Assembly: GCF_011421635.1 (NCBI RefSeq)
Contig: NZ_WTLI01000022.1
Span: 1 to 64,000, forward strand
Source of the DNA: Paenibacillus turpanensis
GTDB taxonomy: Bacteria > Bacillota > Bacilli > Paenibacillales > YIM-B00363
Length of the DNA stretch: 64,000 nucleotides
Direction of reading: 5' to 3'
Numbering within the stretch: the stretch's first letter is position 1; each line of letters starts with the position of its first letter. The notes below the pieces were generated by a model. It was not told the DNA's origin. It made no database searches and saw only the letters and a program-made list of their open reading frames with translations. Shown here in pieces: positions 35,933-45,392 of this stretch. The translations under genes were made by a program, and so were the position numbers.

Positions 35933-37458
35933 GCGGAATGACAGGGGCAAGAGCTGCAACGGTGAAGGAACGTGCCGAGCTTGCGCTGAACAATGAGTTT
36001 TTGCGAAAAGCGGTGCGGTTTACGACCGAGCGGCTCCGCAGCGGCAAAAAGAAAGCGGCGGAGGAGCATGGAAACTGGGAGGATTGGCGGGAGCGCGGAC
36101 GGCAAATTCGTCTTCACACCATCGCCCACCTCGATTATTATTTAAATTTGTTTGCCGACAATGCGCGGGCGAATGGCGTCCATGTGCATTTTGCCGAAAC
36201 CGCTGCAGAAGCGGTAAAGCTGACGCTCGCGATTGCCGAGCGTAAATCGGCGAGGTCGGTCGTGAAATCGAAGTCGATGGTGACGGAGGAGCTGCATTTA
36301 AATCAGGCGCTGGAATCGATAGGCGTCGAAGCGATTGAGACAGACCTTGGCGAATACATTATTCAGCTGGCCGGGGAAACGCCGTCGCACATCATTATTC
36401 CGGCGATCCACAAAAACCGGTATCAGGTGGCGGAGCTGCTCTCAAAGGAGGCTGGAGAAACGCTTCCGCCGGAGACTTCGGTGCTGGCCGGCTTCGTACG
36501 CAAAAAGCTGCGCGAAAAATTTCTTGAAGCGGATATCGGTATGACCGGTTGTAATTTTGCCATTGCCGAAACCGGATCGATGGTATTGTTCGAAAATGAA
36601 GGCAATGCGCGTATGGTCAGCACCGTGCCGAAGACGCAAATTACATTGATGGGTATGGAGCGAATCATTCCGTCGTGGGCTGATCTGGAGGTGATGGCCA
36701 CACTGCTGCCACGCTCGGCAACCGGGCAAAAGCTGACCGTCTACATGTCGGGCATCACCGGCCCGAAACGGAGCGCAGACGCTGACGGTCCGGAGGAAAT
36801 GCACATTATCATTATCGATAACGGCCGTTCGCTGCAGCTCGGAGACCCGGAGTTTCAAGAGCTGCTGAACTGTATCCGCTGCGGCGCCTGCTTGAATGCC
36901 TGCCCGGTATACCGGCATATCGGCGGCCATTCATACGGAGGCACGTACAGCGGGCCGATTGGGGCGGTGCTGACCCCGGCGCTCAAGAAGAACGTCGCCG
37001 AATGGGATGATATCGCCAACGCATCCAGCCTGTGCGGCGCCTGCTACGAAGCGTGCCCGGTCAAAATTCCGCTGCACGACATGCTGGTCTATCTGCGCCG
37101 CCGTAAAGTGGAAAGCGGCCATGGCGACAAGCTTGAGGCAGCCGGTATGAAGGGCTATGCGGCCGTCATGAAAAGCTCCGGACGCCTGAAGGCGGCGCTG
37201 AAGCTGGGCAAGGTCGGCCAAAAGCTGGTCGTGCGCGGCGGCGAAATTCGCTCGAAGCTCGGACCGCTCAAGGGCTGGAACAGCTACCGCGTAGCTCCGA
37301 GCCTACCGAGTCAGACCTTCCGCGAACGCTGGGATACGCTGGATCAGGAAATCCGCGAAGGGCTGAAGGAGCTGGATCCAGCGGTACGCAGCCGGATGGA
37401 GGACATGATTAAGCGCAGGGCGGAGAAAGGAGGGAGCGGGCATGGCGGAAACGGATAA
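35929..37458 (+). CDS. lutB: L-lactate oxidation iron-sulfur protein LutB
   Basis: A 509-residue protein with an N-terminal LUD-like domain (SKSMVTEELHLNQALESIGVEAIETDLGEYI, TGCNFAIAETGS). It has two [4Fe-4S] ferredoxin-type clusters (CIRCGACLNACPVYRHIGGHSYG at about 310 and CGACYEACPVKIPLHDML at about 370) and a basic C-terminal region. It overlaps lutA by 4 bases and lutC by 17, which indicates tight coupling in one complex. Confidence 0.95.
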   Translation: MSGMTGARAATVKERAELALNNEFLRKAVRFTTERLRSGKKKAAEEHGNWEDWRERGRQIRLHTIAHLDYYLNLFADNARANGVHVHFAETAAEAVKLTLAIAERKSARSVVKSKSMVTEELHLNQALESIGVEAIETDLGEYIIQLAGETPSHIIIPAIHKNRYQVAELLSKEAGETLPPETSVLAGFVRKKLREKFLEADIGMTGCNFAIAETGSMVLFENEGNARMVSTVPKTQITLMGMERIIPSWADLEVMATLLPRSATGQKLTVYMSGITGPKRSADADGPEEMHIIIIDNGRSLQLGDPEFQELLNCIRCGACLNACPVYRHIGGHSYGGTYSGPIGAVLTPALKKNVAEWDDIANASSLCGACYEACPVKIPLHDMLVYLRRRKVESGHGDKLEAAGMKGYAAVMKSSGRLKAALKLGKVGQKLVVRGGEIRSKLGPLKGWNSYRVAPSLPSQTFRERWDTLDQEIREGLKELDPAVRSRMEDMIKRRAEKGGSGHGGNG

Positions 37459-38212
37459 ACAGGAGCAAGGGCAAGCTCGCGAGAAGCAAGAGCATGAGCA
37501 GTGGCTGGCGCAGCTGGAGGAGCAGTCGCGCCGCAGGCAGCAGGCTTTTATGGACGGAATCGCGCAAAAGCTGGGCCGCGCAAGGGTGACGGAGGCGCCG
37601 CAGCATCCATTCCGCGGCGCTCCTAGCTTCTGGCAGGACTACGAGTTGCCTCTTGAGAAGCGAATCGAGCAGTTTACGGAAAACTTTCAAGCCGCGGGTG
37701 GTCATGTGATTCGAGCCGGGGGCATGGAGGAGGTAAAGCAGTTTATCGTGAAGAAAGCGGCGGAGCTGAGTGCGAAGTATATGCTTCGTCAGGATGAGCC
37801 GCAGCTCGCGGAGCTGGCGTTAGAGCAGGAACTGACAGTTGACGTGCAGCTCTCCGTCTGGAACAGCAGCGAGGAGGAGCGCTCATGGAAAGCTAAGGCG
37901 GCGGAGGCCGACATCGGCATCGTGCTTGCCGATTACGCTGCCGCCTATACGGGCTCCCTTACTGTGCTTTCTGCAAAGGAAAAGGGTCGATCCGTCAGTC
38001 TGCTGCCGACCGTTCTGATCGTGGTACTTCCCATCGAGCGGTTGAAAACCCGGCTTGGCGAAATTTTGGTTACCTTCGATGAAGCCGGCCGGGAGCAGCT
38101 GCCTGCGGGCATTCATTTTATCTCAGGGCCGAGCCGTTCGGCCGATATCGAAAATGACTTGACCATCGGCGTACACGGCCCTGGCATTGTTTATACGCTG
38201 ATCGTCGGGTAA
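37442..38212 (+). CDS. lutC: L-lactate utilisation protein LutC
   Basis: A 256-residue LUD-domain protein with the family pattern: an N-terminal FMDGIAQKLGR, PFRGAPSFWQDYELPLEKRIEQFTENF, GIVLADYAAAYTGSL and the closing ISGPSRSADIENDLTIGVHGPG. Third subunit of the LutABC lactate-oxidising complex. Its start lies 17 bases inside lutB behind AAGGAGGGAG. The N-terminus is longer and more charged (Gln/Glu/Arg-rich) than usual. Confidence 0.95.
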   Translation: MAETDKQEQGQAREKQEHEQWLAQLEEQSRRRQQAFMDGIAQKLGRARVTEAPQHPFRGAPSFWQDYELPLEKRIEQFTENFQAAGGHVIRAGGMEEVKQFIVKKAAELSAKYMLRQDEPQLAELALEQELTVDVQLSVWNSSEEERSWKAKAAEADIGIVLADYAAAYTGSLTVLSAKEKGRSVSLLPTVLIVVLPIERLKTRLGEILVTFDEAGREQLPAGIHFISGPSRSADIENDLTIGVHGPGIVYTLIVG

Positions 38213-38226
38213 GGCGGGAGCATGCG

Positions 38227-38943
38227 ATGGATGTGACAAAGCTGGTGAAACGCAATCACTACGAGGAGATCACGGAGCAGCTGAAGCGAATGATCGAAGA
38301 GAGCAAGCTGAAGGTGGGCGAGCGGCTGCCTTCCACAAAGGAGCTGTCCGAAAGTTTCGGCGTCGGACGCTCGACCATGCGTGAAGCGCTCAGCGCCTTA
38401 AAAGCGATGGGGCTCATCGACATCCGCCAAGGCGGCGGCGCTACGGTCATTCGCAGCAGCGCCATTGGCGGCATGCTGGAGCTGCCGGAGCTGAAGTCGC
38501 TGCGCATGAATAAGGCGACGCTCCTCGAGCTGATGGAGGCGCGCCAATCGCTTGAAGCCTCGAATGCGGCGATCGCCGCAGAAAGAGCGGCTGCCGCAGA
38601 CTTAGATGCGCTGCGGCGGATCGTCGAGGAGATGGAGCTGGCCATCGGGGACGAGGTAAAGGGGGAGCGGACGGATGTGCTCTTCCATCTCACGCTGGTA
38701 AAGGCGACGGGAAACTCGATCCTCGTTCGCTTGTATGAAAGCATTATGCAGCAAACGGAAGCGGCGATCCGCGATATCCGCAGAGTGAAGATTTACGCCG
38801 ATCCCTCAGTCGGGCGGCGGCTTTATGAGGAGCATTTGGCGATCTACGAGGCGATTGCCTTACGCGACCCGCTTCTTGCCTCCCGGCGGATGAAGGAGCA
38901 TTTGCAGCATGTTGCCGGTATTTTGGCGCAGCTGCTGACGTAA
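38227..38943 (+). CDS. lutR: FadR/GntR-family regulator of lactate genes
   Basis: A 238-residue GntR regulator: a winged helix at 15-75 (ITEQLKRMIEESKLKVGERLPSTKELSESFGVGRSTMREALSALKAMGLIDIRQGGGATV) and a helical FCD ligand domain with the metal/ligand residues in ARQSLEASNAAIAAERA, FHLTLVKATGN and the late EEHLAIYEAIALRD and RMKEHL. It starts 14 bp after lutC. Unlike the separately encoded lutR of Bacillus subtilis, it closes the lut operon here. It probably represses lut until L-lactate binds. Confidence 0.88.
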   Translation: MDVTKLVKRNHYEEITEQLKRMIEESKLKVGERLPSTKELSESFGVGRSTMREALSALKAMGLIDIRQGGGATVIRSSAIGGMLELPELKSLRMNKATLLELMEARQSLEASNAAIAAERAAAADLDALRRIVEEMELAIGDEVKGERTDVLFHLTLVKATGNSILVRLYESIMQQTEAAIRDIRRVKIYADPSVGRRLYEEHLAIYEAIALRDPLLASRRMKEHLQHVAGILAQLLT

Positions 38944-39020
38944 ACAGAAGCTCTGCGCGGAGTGCGCCGGTTACATTTTCCATAACTCCAGCCCCCTCTT
39001 ATATAAAAAAACAAATCCTG

Positions 39021-39029
39021 TGCTATAAT
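39021..39029 (+). promoter_or_regulatory. extended -10 promoter for ccpN
   Basis: TGCTATAAT is a consensus extended -10 (TGN plus TATAAT) about 70 bp before the ccpN start. No good -35 is seen, as is common with extended -10 promoters. Confidence 0.5.
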
Positions 39030-39098
39030 TGTTAAATAGTACGCATGAATGTGAAATAAGTACAAGCCGTTTGGCATTCAAGGATAACATTTGGTCAA

Positions 39099-39758
39099 AT
39101 GGAGGGGGCGGTTGGTATCGAACTTACACCTCGGCAGCTCGAGATTATTGAGATTGTCAAGAAGCACGCTCCGATTACGGGAGAACAAATCGCAGACCTG
39201 CTCGGTGTAAGTAAGCCGGCCCTGCGCTCTGATCTGGCTATTCTCGTAACGGTTGGCTTCGTTCGCTCGAAGCCAAAGGTCGGCTATTTTCCCGGGGAGG
39301 CGTCGGAACCGAATCCGGCCGCGCTGCAGCGGCTGAAGGGTTATAAAGTGAAGGACCTGCAAGGGAAACCGATTTCTATAAAAGGCTCAACGACCGTTCA
39401 TGATGCGGTTATTATGCTGTTTTCGGAAAATATCGGAACACTGGTCGTGACCGATGAGTTTGATCATCTCGAAGGGATCGTGTCACGCAAGGATTTGCTT
39501 AAGGTGACCTTGGGCAATCCGTCTTCAGCCGGTATGCCGATTCACCTTGTCATGACGCGCCACCCGAACATTGTGACGATTTCTCCGGATGAATCGGTCA
39601 TTGAGGCGGCCCGCAAAATGATTCATCATCAAGTGGATAGTTTGCCGGTGGTCAAGTCCTCGCCCCCGGAGGCGGGAAAAAGCAAGCAAATCGTGGTTGG
39701 GCGCATCACCAAGACGCATATGACGAAAGTGCTTTTGGAGATGGCGCTGGAAGGATAG
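39099..39758 (+). CDS. ccpN: CcpN-type transcriptional repressor with CBS domains
   Basis: About 219 residues: a helix-turn-helix (ELTPRQLEIIEIVKKHAPITGEQIADLLGVSKPALRSDLAILVTVGFVRSKPKVGYF), then two CBS domains (TTVHDAVIMLFSENIGTLVVTDEFDHLEGIVSRKDLL and SVIEAARKMIHHQVDSLPVVK). This is the architecture of Bacillus CcpN, the glycolysis-responsive repressor of gluconeogenic genes. The start is odd: ATG 39099 is followed, not preceded, by GGAGGGGGCGG. The usual family start (near ITPRQ/IELxxRQ) has no ATG, GTG or TTG in frame. It lies directly upstream of pckA, its expected target. Confidence 0.9.
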   Translation: MEGAVGIELTPRQLEIIEIVKKHAPITGEQIADLLGVSKPALRSDLAILVTVGFVRSKPKVGYFPGEASEPNPAALQRLKGYKVKDLQGKPISIKGSTTVHDAVIMLFSENIGTLVVTDEFDHLEGIVSRKDLLKVTLGNPSSAGMPIHLVMTRHPNIVTISPDESVIEAARKMIHHQVDSLPVVKSSPPEAGKSKQIVVGRITKTHMTKVLLEMALEG

Positions 39759-39863
39759 TTTCATGGTATAAGGTACGTTGGCGCTTCAAAGCGAACGGAG
39801 GATCGGCTGCCTTGGGATTGGCAGGCACGTGGAGGAAAATGAACTGAATATGGACGAGGTATC

Positions 39864-39893
39864 GGAGCTCCGCCGTTTGGCGGGGCTCTTTTG
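39864..39893 (+). terminator. terminator after ccpN
   Basis: GAGCTCCGCC pairs with GGCGGGGCTC (one G-U pair) around GTTT, followed by TTTTGTTT, about 105 bp after the ccpN stop. Confidence 0.82.
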
Positions 39894-40097
39894 TTTCGAT
39901 TTACTCCGATTAAGAAAGGAAGCGAGGCGCACCCGATGATGCGCGGGACAGTTTAGTTGCTCAAAGCGATTCGTTTTCAGCAGACTAAAGTTTCTTATAG
40001 ATGTACTTCTATTGAAGCAAGTTATGAGGATTTAGTGCGGTATATATCTCTATGTGGTTAAAAAGTATGGTCTTTTGTGAACGTTTACTTTTAACTA

Positions 40098-40127
40098 TTG
40101 CGAATCAATTGGGGTTCGGTGTATATT
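40098..40127 (+). promoter_or_regulatory. promoter for pckA
   Basis: TTGCGA (40098-40103) and TATATT (40122-40127) are 18 bp apart, about 85 bp upstream of the pckA start. Confidence 0.45.
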
Positions 40128-40212
40128 ATTTCATATAAATAGTATACGTTAATGAATTGGTATGATGTACACTTATTCTTCGGTGCAGAGCCAAAGGAAG
40201 GATGGATGGACG

Positions 40213-41796
40213 ATGAAGCGTCATGCGGTCGGAACGGTGAGCGAACAGGTTGTTGGGGGCGTAAAGGTATATCGGGATCTGTCCGTTTCCGGACTTATTC
40301 AGGAAGCTTTAGCACGAAAGGAAGGAACGTTGAGCTCGACGGGAGCGCTGCAGGTGACAACAGGCGCAATTACCGGCCGCTCGCCGAAGGATAGATACAT
40401 TGTGCACGAGCCTTCTGTGGAACGTGATATTGACTGGGGCACCGTGAATCAGCCGATGTCGGCCGAGCATTTTGACAGGCTGTACCGCAAAGCGCAGGAG
40501 TATATGTCCGGGATCGAGCGCTTTGAGTGGAGCGGGTATGCCGGGACGGACCCCGACTATCAAATCCCCGTCCACGTCATTACCGAATACGCGTGGCACA
40601 GCTTGTTTGCTCAGCAGCTGTTCATCCGGCAAGCAAAACGTGATGCGCTGCGGGATTTACAGGGCTTTACGATTATTGATCTTCCGGGACTGAAGGCCGA
40701 TCCTGCAGAGGACGGGACACGCAGCAGCACCTTTATTTGCATCTCCTTGGAAAAACGAATCGTTCTCATCGGGGGAACCGAATACGCGGGGGAAATGAAG
40801 AAGTCGATGTTTTCCGTATTAAATTACTTGCTTCCGCATCAAGGCGTGCTGCCGATGCACTGCTCTGCCAACGTGGGAGTACAAGGCGATGTCGCGCTGT
40901 TTTTCGGGCTTTCCGGCACTGGAAAAACAACGCTTTCCGCCGATCCGAAGCGCGCCCTGATCGGAGATGATGAGCACGGCTGGTCCAACAGCGGGGTGTT
41001 TAATTTTGAAGGCGGCTGCTATGCAAAATGTGCGGGGCTGGAAGAGGAGAAGGAGCCGCAGATTTGGCGGGCGGTGCGGTTCGGTGCGATTTTGGAAAAC
41101 GTCGTATTGGACCCGGAAACTCGAGTCGCTGATTACGATGATCTGTCCCTAACGGAAAATACAAGAGCGGCGTACCCTGTCGAATATATTGAAGGGACGT
41201 TGATCCCGGGAATCGCCGGTCATCCGAATGTAATCATTTTCTTGACGGCTGACGCGTTCGGTATCCTGCCGCCGATTGCAAAGCTGACGAAGGAACAGGC
41301 GCTTTATCACTTTTTGTCAGGGTACACCTCCAAGCTAGCCGGTACCGAGCGCGGGGTGACTGCACCGGAAGCGACGTTTTCTGCCTGCTTCGGAGCACCG
41401 TTTCTCCCGCTGCACCCGACAGTCTATGCTTCGATGCTTGGAGATAAGCTGGACCGGCATCAATCACGGGTATATTTAGTAAACACGGGCTGGTCCGGAG
41501 GACCTTACGGCGTGGGCCGCAGAATGAATTTATCGTATACACGCGCGATAGTGTCTGATGCGCTTAGCGGAGAAATGGAACAGGCTTCGTTCACGCCGGA
41601 CCCGGTGTTCGGATTTTTATGCCCGGATGCCGTCACGGGCGTACCGAGCGAGCTGCTTCAGCCGCGTAATACGTGGCAGAACGCGGAGGAGTACGATGCA
41701 AAGGCAAAGGAGCTTGCCGCGCGTTTTATCGCAAATTTCGAAAAATACGGAGAGGCCGGGGAATCGTTGCTTTCCGGTGGTCCAAGAAGGAGCTAA
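40213..41796 (+). CDS. pckA: phosphoenolpyruvate carboxykinase (ATP)
   Basis: A 527-residue ATP-dependent PEP carboxykinase, which converts oxaloacetate to PEP in gluconeogenesis. It has the kinase-1a loop [11 protein letters not shown], the metal-binding [22 protein letters not shown], the oxaloacetate site [13 protein letters not shown] and [10 protein letters not shown]. The start ATG 40213 follows AAGGAAGGATGG; the upstream in-frame ATG lacks a ribosome site. It lies after ccpN and 6 bp before ndk. Probably repressed by CcpN during glycolysis. Confidence 0.96.
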   Translation: MKRHAVGTVSEQVVGGVKVYRDLSVSGLIQEALARKEGTLSSTGALQVTTGAITGRSPKDRYIVHEPSVERDIDWGTVNQPMSAEHFDRLYRKAQEYMSGIERFEWSGYAGTDPDYQIPVHVITEYAWHSLFAQQLFIRQAKRDALRDLQGFTIIDLPGLKADPAEDGTRSSTFICISLEKRIVLIGGTEYAGEMKKSMFSVLNYLLPHQGVLPMHCSANVGVQGDVALFFGLSGTGKTTLSADPKRALIGDDEHGWSNSGVFNFEGGCYAKCAGLEEEKEPQIWRAVRFGAILENVVLDPETRVADYDDLSLTENTRAAYPVEYIEGTLIPGIAGHPNVIIFLTADAFGILPPIAKLTKEQALYHFLSGYTSKLAGTERGVTAPEATFSACFGAPFLPLHPTVYASMLGDKLDRHQSRVYLVNTGWSGGPYGVGRRMNLSYTRAIVSDALSGEMEQASFTPDPVFGFLCPDAVTGVPSELLQPRNTWQNAEEYDAKAKELAARFIANFEKYGEAGESLLSGGPRRS

Positions 41797-41802
41797 TGTC
41801 GC

Positions 41803-42246
41803 ATGGAGCAAACATTTATTATGGTGAAGCCGGATGGCGTGCAGCGCGGGTTAGTTGGGGAAATTGTAAGCCGCTTAGAGCGGAAGGGGCTGTTGCTTTG
41901 CGGAGCGAAGCTGGTGCAGCTGACGAAGGAGCAGGCCGAATTTCATTATAAAGAGCATGAAGGCAAGCCGTTTTACCCGGAGCTTGTTCGTTTTATTACT
42001 TCCTCCCCGGTTTTTGCCATGGTATGGGGCGGGGACCAAGCGATTGCGCTGACCCGCATGTTGATTGGAAAAACAAATGTGCTGGATGCGGCTCCCGGCA
42101 CGATTCGCGGAGATTTCGCCGCACATACGCCGATGAACTTAATCCATGGCTCGGACTCGCAGGAAAGCGCAGCGCGTGAAATCAACAATGTGTTTGCAGC
42201 GGATGAGCTGCTGGAGTACAAGAAAGCGATCCAAACGTGGCTTTAG
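41803..42246 (+). CDS. ndk: nucleoside diphosphate kinase
   Basis: A 147-residue NDK (normal length) that transfers phosphate between NTPs and NDPs. It has [15 protein letters not shown] at the start and the active-site His in [18 protein letters not shown] lies about 12 bases before the ATG. It is only 6 bp after pckA, so probably cotranscribed with it, and is followed by a strong terminator. Pairing with pckA is not the usual location for ndk in Bacillus. Confidence 0.96.
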   Translation: MEQTFIMVKPDGVQRGLVGEIVSRLERKGLLLCGAKLVQLTKEQAEFHYKEHEGKPFYPELVRFITSSPVFAMVWGGDQAIALTRMLIGKTNVLDAAPGTIRGDFAAHTPMNLIHGSDSQESAAREINNVFAADELLEYKKAIQTWL

Positions 42247-42268
42247 AAAGATGGGGACATCCATGAAA

Positions 42269-42311
42269 AGAAACAAGCTGCCGGAGTCAAATGCCTGGCA
42301 GCTTGTTTCTT
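42269..42311. terminator. bidirectional terminator between ndk and the YceI gene
   Basis: AAACAAGCTGCC pairs perfectly with GGCAGCTTGTTT (12 bp) around a 14-base loop. There is an A-run on the left and Ts on the right, so it can serve both convergent genes. Confidence 0.88.
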
Positions 42312-42329
42312 ATTAGGGCGATATGTGGA

Positions 42330-43055
42330 TTATTCCTTGGTGAGCACAAGCTCTAGCTGTACGCCAAGTTCATTTTGCGTATCGAGAAGAACGGTATGCG
42401 GATTCGTCAGGCCGAAATCGGCGAAGGTTACGGTCGTTTTACCGGAAACAAGCAGCTGTCCGCCCTTGTACATCGCCTCTGAAGCGAAGGTAACCGCTTT
42501 TTCCACTCCTTTAACCGTAAGCTTTCCGCTCATTTCAAATGGAACGGCCTTTCCTTCCTCCCATTCCTTAGGCAGTCCGCTAAAGCTCTCCGCCTTAAAG
42601 GTCGCCTGTGGGTAAGTTTCGACGGCCAGGAAGCGCGCGTCCTTAACATGTCCGTCGCGCTGGCCGTTGCCCGAGCTAAGCGCGCTCATGTCGACAATGC
42701 CTTCCCCGGACATCGCAGCGGCATCGTCCAGATTTACATTCCATTTTCCTTCTACGGCTTCGTTGACGAAATTAACGGTTTCTTTGGACGTCGTCACAGA
42801 CCAGTATACTTTGGACGCATCCGCGAGGACCCAGCTTCCGTTGACCAATTGGGAATTGATAACGGAGCTTGCCTGTGCGGTACCGGATGGTGCGGCCGCA
42901 CCGTTGGCGGCTGCAGAGCTTTGCGTTTGCGCTGATGCCAATGCCGATTCGATTTCGATGTTATTCCCCATGTACTTGTCCATTGCAAAATATGCGGTAA
43001 CCCCGCCGGCAATAATAATTCCTCCAGCCAGCATCATTAACGTTTTTTTATTCAT
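42330..43055 (-). CDS. YceI-family lipocalin-like protein
   Basis: A 241-residue membrane-anchored protein. An N-terminal membrane segment (LMMLAGGIIIAGGVTAYFAM) is followed by an Ala/Ser-rich linker (about 38-65) and a YceI beta-barrel: SWVLADASKVYWSVTTSKETVNFVNEAVEGKWNVNLDD, HVKDARFLAVETYPQATFKAESF, GKLTVKGVEKAVTF. YceI proteins bind polyisoprenoid-like lipids. The domain faces outside the membrane. It is divergent from the OmpR/HK pair, which may control it. GGAGGG lies about 6 bases before the ATG. Confidence 0.9.
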   Translation of the reverse strand: MNKKTLMMLAGGIIIAGGVTAYFAMDKYMGNNIEIESALASAQTQSSAAANGAAAPSGTAQASSVINSQLVNGSWVLADASKVYWSVTTSKETVNFVNEAVEGKWNVNLDDAAAMSGEGIVDMSALSSGNGQRDGHVKDARFLAVETYPQATFKAESFSGLPKEWEEGKAVPFEMSGKLTVKGVEKAVTFASEAMYKGGQLLVSGKTTVTFADFGLTNPHTVLLDTQNELGVQLELVLTKE

Positions 43056-43245
43056 GATTTCCCTCCATCATTTCATGTCTTTAGCGTCGGCCACGCTATT
43101 TAAAGGCTGTGCGCCCAGCCGATTTATAGCTTTATCATACGATTTGATTGTGTCAGGAAGATGTCAAACGAAAATGGACGGACTGTGCTAAAATGTGTGG
43201 TGTAGCGAAGCGAACAAGCGGAACAACGGACATGGAGGGAGCGGC

Positions 43246-43926
43246 ATGAAGACGGTCTTAATCGCCGAGGATGAAGAGGCGATCTCACGTGTGCTTTCCG
43301 CCTACTTATCGAAGGCGGGTTATACACCGGTAAGGGCTGCGAACGGGAACCAAGCGCTGGAGCTGTTTAAACAGTCGACACCTGCTCTTGTTTTGCTGGA
43401 TATTATGATGCCGGGCATGGACGGTTTTGAGCTGCTGTACAAAATACGAGAGCTGAGCAGCTGTCCTGTAATTATGCTGACGGCTCGTGATGAAATTGAA
43501 AATCGGCTCGCCGGATTAAACGGAGGGGCCGACGATTATATGTCGAAGCCGTTTGTCCCCGAAGAGGTTGTCGCTCGGGTCAACGCGGTGCTTCGGCGTC
43601 CGGTGCAGTGGACGGACGGGAATGTAAAGCGCTGCTATGGCAGTCTACTTATCGATTACACAGCAAGGACGGTTTTGCTTAACGGGGTGGAAATCAGCTT
43701 GACTCCGCGAGATCTTTCGTTATTGCTGTTTATGGCGGAGCGGCCCCATCAAATCTACACCCGCGAGCAGCTCATTGAGTACGTGTGGGGAATGGATTAC
43801 GAGGGCAGCGATCGCGCGGTGGATCTTTCGATCAAAAGGCTTCGCCAAGCCCTTTCCCATTGGCCGCCGGAAGAGGGAGAAATTCGCACATTACGGGGAA
43901 CGGGGTATCAATTTTGGAGCAAATGA
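43246..43926 (+). CDS. OmpR-family response regulator
   Basis: A 226-residue regulator with a receiver (VLIAEDEEAI, phospho-Asp in LVLLDIMMPGMDG, Lys in YMSKPF) and a winged-helix domain (EISLTPRDLSLLLFMAERPHQIYTREQLIEYVWGMDYEGSDRAVDLSIKRLRQAL). ATG 43246 has GGAGGGAG upstream and begins at the normal family position. Its stop overlaps the histidine kinase start (ATGA). Confidence 0.93.
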   Translation: MKTVLIAEDEEAISRVLSAYLSKAGYTPVRAANGNQALELFKQSTPALVLLDIMMPGMDGFELLYKIRELSSCPVIMLTARDEIENRLAGLNGGADDYMSKPFVPEEVVARVNAVLRRPVQWTDGNVKRCYGSLLIDYTARTVLLNGVEISLTPRDLSLLLFMAERPHQIYTREQLIEYVWGMDYEGSDRAVDLSIKRLRQALSHWPPEEGEIRTLRGTGYQFWSK

Positions 43927-45335
43927 AGAAGCGTACGACGATGCTTTCCTACTGGACGTTTCGCTATCTTTTAATTACAAGTATTGGGCTTGCATTAATT
44001 GCATTCATTTCTTATCAATGGATTCAGCAGGAAACGATGGACAACCGCTTGCGGACTGCCGGTATGCTTGCACAGGAAATTGCCGACCGGGCAATTGGGC
44101 CGGACGGACGTTTTACGGAAGGCTCACAGCTTGGCGCTTTGATCGGCGATCGAAAACGGTTCTTTCGCCTATCCAAGGAAATGTGTGTGATGGTGATCGA
44201 CAAGGATGGAAAAACCAGATTTTCCGTCCCGGATCTGACAGACGAAGAGGTCAAGCATAAGCTGAATGACGATTTAACCGAGTCGCGCAATCCGGAATTT
44301 AAAGCGGCGGTTGCCTACATTGAGGCCAATGGGGAGCGGTTTGGACGAGTCGTTGTCACACAGGCTAAATGGGAAATGACTTACATTCCGGCGGAGGATC
44401 TTCGCTTATTTGGAATTATGCTGGCCGGTTTAGCCGGCTTGAGTTGGCTTACGATTTATTTGTTATCCCGCAAGCTGACTAAGCCCATTCGGGAGATGGT
44501 AGCGGCTGCAAAGGAAATCAGCCAAGGGAAATATGACATCGCATTAAACACGGACGCAAAAGAAAGGGAAATTCATGAGCTTCTCTCTTCATTCGACCAT
44601 ATGGCGGGAAGATTGAAGCAGCTGGAGCACGGGCGTGCCGTCATGCTGGCGGGAGTTTCACATGAGCTGAAAACACCGGTCACTTCGATTAAAGGATTGG
44701 TTCATGCTGTCCGCGAGGATGTTGTACAAGGGCAGGAGGCGCATGAGTTTCTGGATATCGCCCTTCAGGAATCCGAGCGTCTTCAGAGGATGGTAACTGA
44801 TCTGCTCGATTACAACTCGCTTTCCGCCGGTGCCGTTACGGTGAGAAGGGAGCGACTGGCCGCCGCGCCATTGATTTCGGAAATCGTCTATCAATGGCGG
44901 CTTACCAAAGGAGAGGCGCTGCCGGACGAACCGCAGCTTCTCCTGCCGCAAAGTACGTTGGAGCTTGCCGGCGATCCGCTGCGCATTCAGCAAATTGTCG
45001 TGAATTTGCTGAATAACAGCTTGTATGCGCAGAAGCCGGGTCAGCCCATCGGCATTACGGTCGAAGTGTTGGTGAATGACCATGGAAGGGTAGACATCGC
45101 CGTTTCTGACCGAGGTAAGGGAGTGCGTCAGGAGGAGCAGGAGCTTATCTTTGAGCCGTTTTATCGCGGGGCGGAGGAGCAGAGCAGATCCCGCGGCTTA
45201 GGGCTCGGTCTTCCGTTCAGCCGAAGGCTGGCGCAAGCGATGGGAGGAGAGCTTCGGCTTGATCGCAGCTCCGCAGAGGCTGGAAGCCGCTTTGTTCTCA
45301 CGCTTCCCGTTTGGACGGAGGAAACGTTGGTCTAA
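43923..45335 (+). CDS. sensor histidine kinase (two transmembrane helices, HAMP)
   Basis: A 470-residue kinase: a transmembrane helix near 15-35, an extracytoplasmic region to about 160, a second helix (MLAGLAGLSWLTIYLLS), HAMP (SRKLTKPIREMVAAAKEISQGKYDI), H box with phospho-His (MLAGVSHELKTPVTSIKGL), N box (QQIVVNLLNNSLYA), G1 (SDRGKGV) and G2 (RGLGLGLPFSRRLA). It is coupled to the preceding response regulator. The signal is unknown; the divergent YceI gene is a plausible target. Confidence 0.93.
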   Translation: MKKRTTMLSYWTFRYLLITSIGLALIAFISYQWIQQETMDNRLRTAGMLAQEIADRAIGPDGRFTEGSQLGALIGDRKRFFRLSKEMCVMVIDKDGKTRFSVPDLTDEEVKHKLNDDLTESRNPEFKAAVAYIEANGERFGRVVVTQAKWEMTYIPAEDLRLFGIMLAGLAGLSWLTIYLLSRKLTKPIREMVAAAKEISQGKYDIALNTDAKEREIHELLSSFDHMAGRLKQLEHGRAVMLAGVSHELKTPVTSIKGLVHAVREDVVQGQEAHEFLDIALQESERLQRMVTDLLDYNSLSAGAVTVRRERLAAAPLISEIVYQWRLTKGEALPDEPQLLLPQSTLELAGDPLRIQQIVVNLLNNSLYAQKPGQPIGITVEVLVNDHGRVDIAVSDRGKGVRQEEQELIFEPFYRGAEEQSRSRGLGLGLPFSRRLAQAMGGELRLDRSSAEAGSRFVLTLPVWTEETLV

Positions 45336-45360
45336 CATCGTTCAGAGAAGTTAAAAACAT

Positions 45361-45392
45361 GCCTATTGAGCACAGCCTCAATGGGCTTTTTT
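45361..45392 (+). terminator. terminator of the response regulator/kinase operon
   Basis: GCCTATTGAG pairs with CTCAATGGGC around CACAGC, followed by six Ts, 25 bp after the kinase stop. Confidence 0.88.

Larger units (their letters stand above)
39759..40212. other. ccpN-pckA intergenic region
   Basis: A 454-bp region with a ccpN terminator (39864-39893), a cre-like element TGTGAACGTTTACT (40076-40089, two mismatches) and the pckA promoter. No gene was recognised. AT-rich sequence at 40120-40150 would be the place to look for CcpN operators. Confidence 0.5.

Noticed and set aside
40076-40089. cre site before pckA
   Set aside because: Two mismatches to the consensus, and pckA control is better explained by CcpN; kept only as a note in the intergenic entry.
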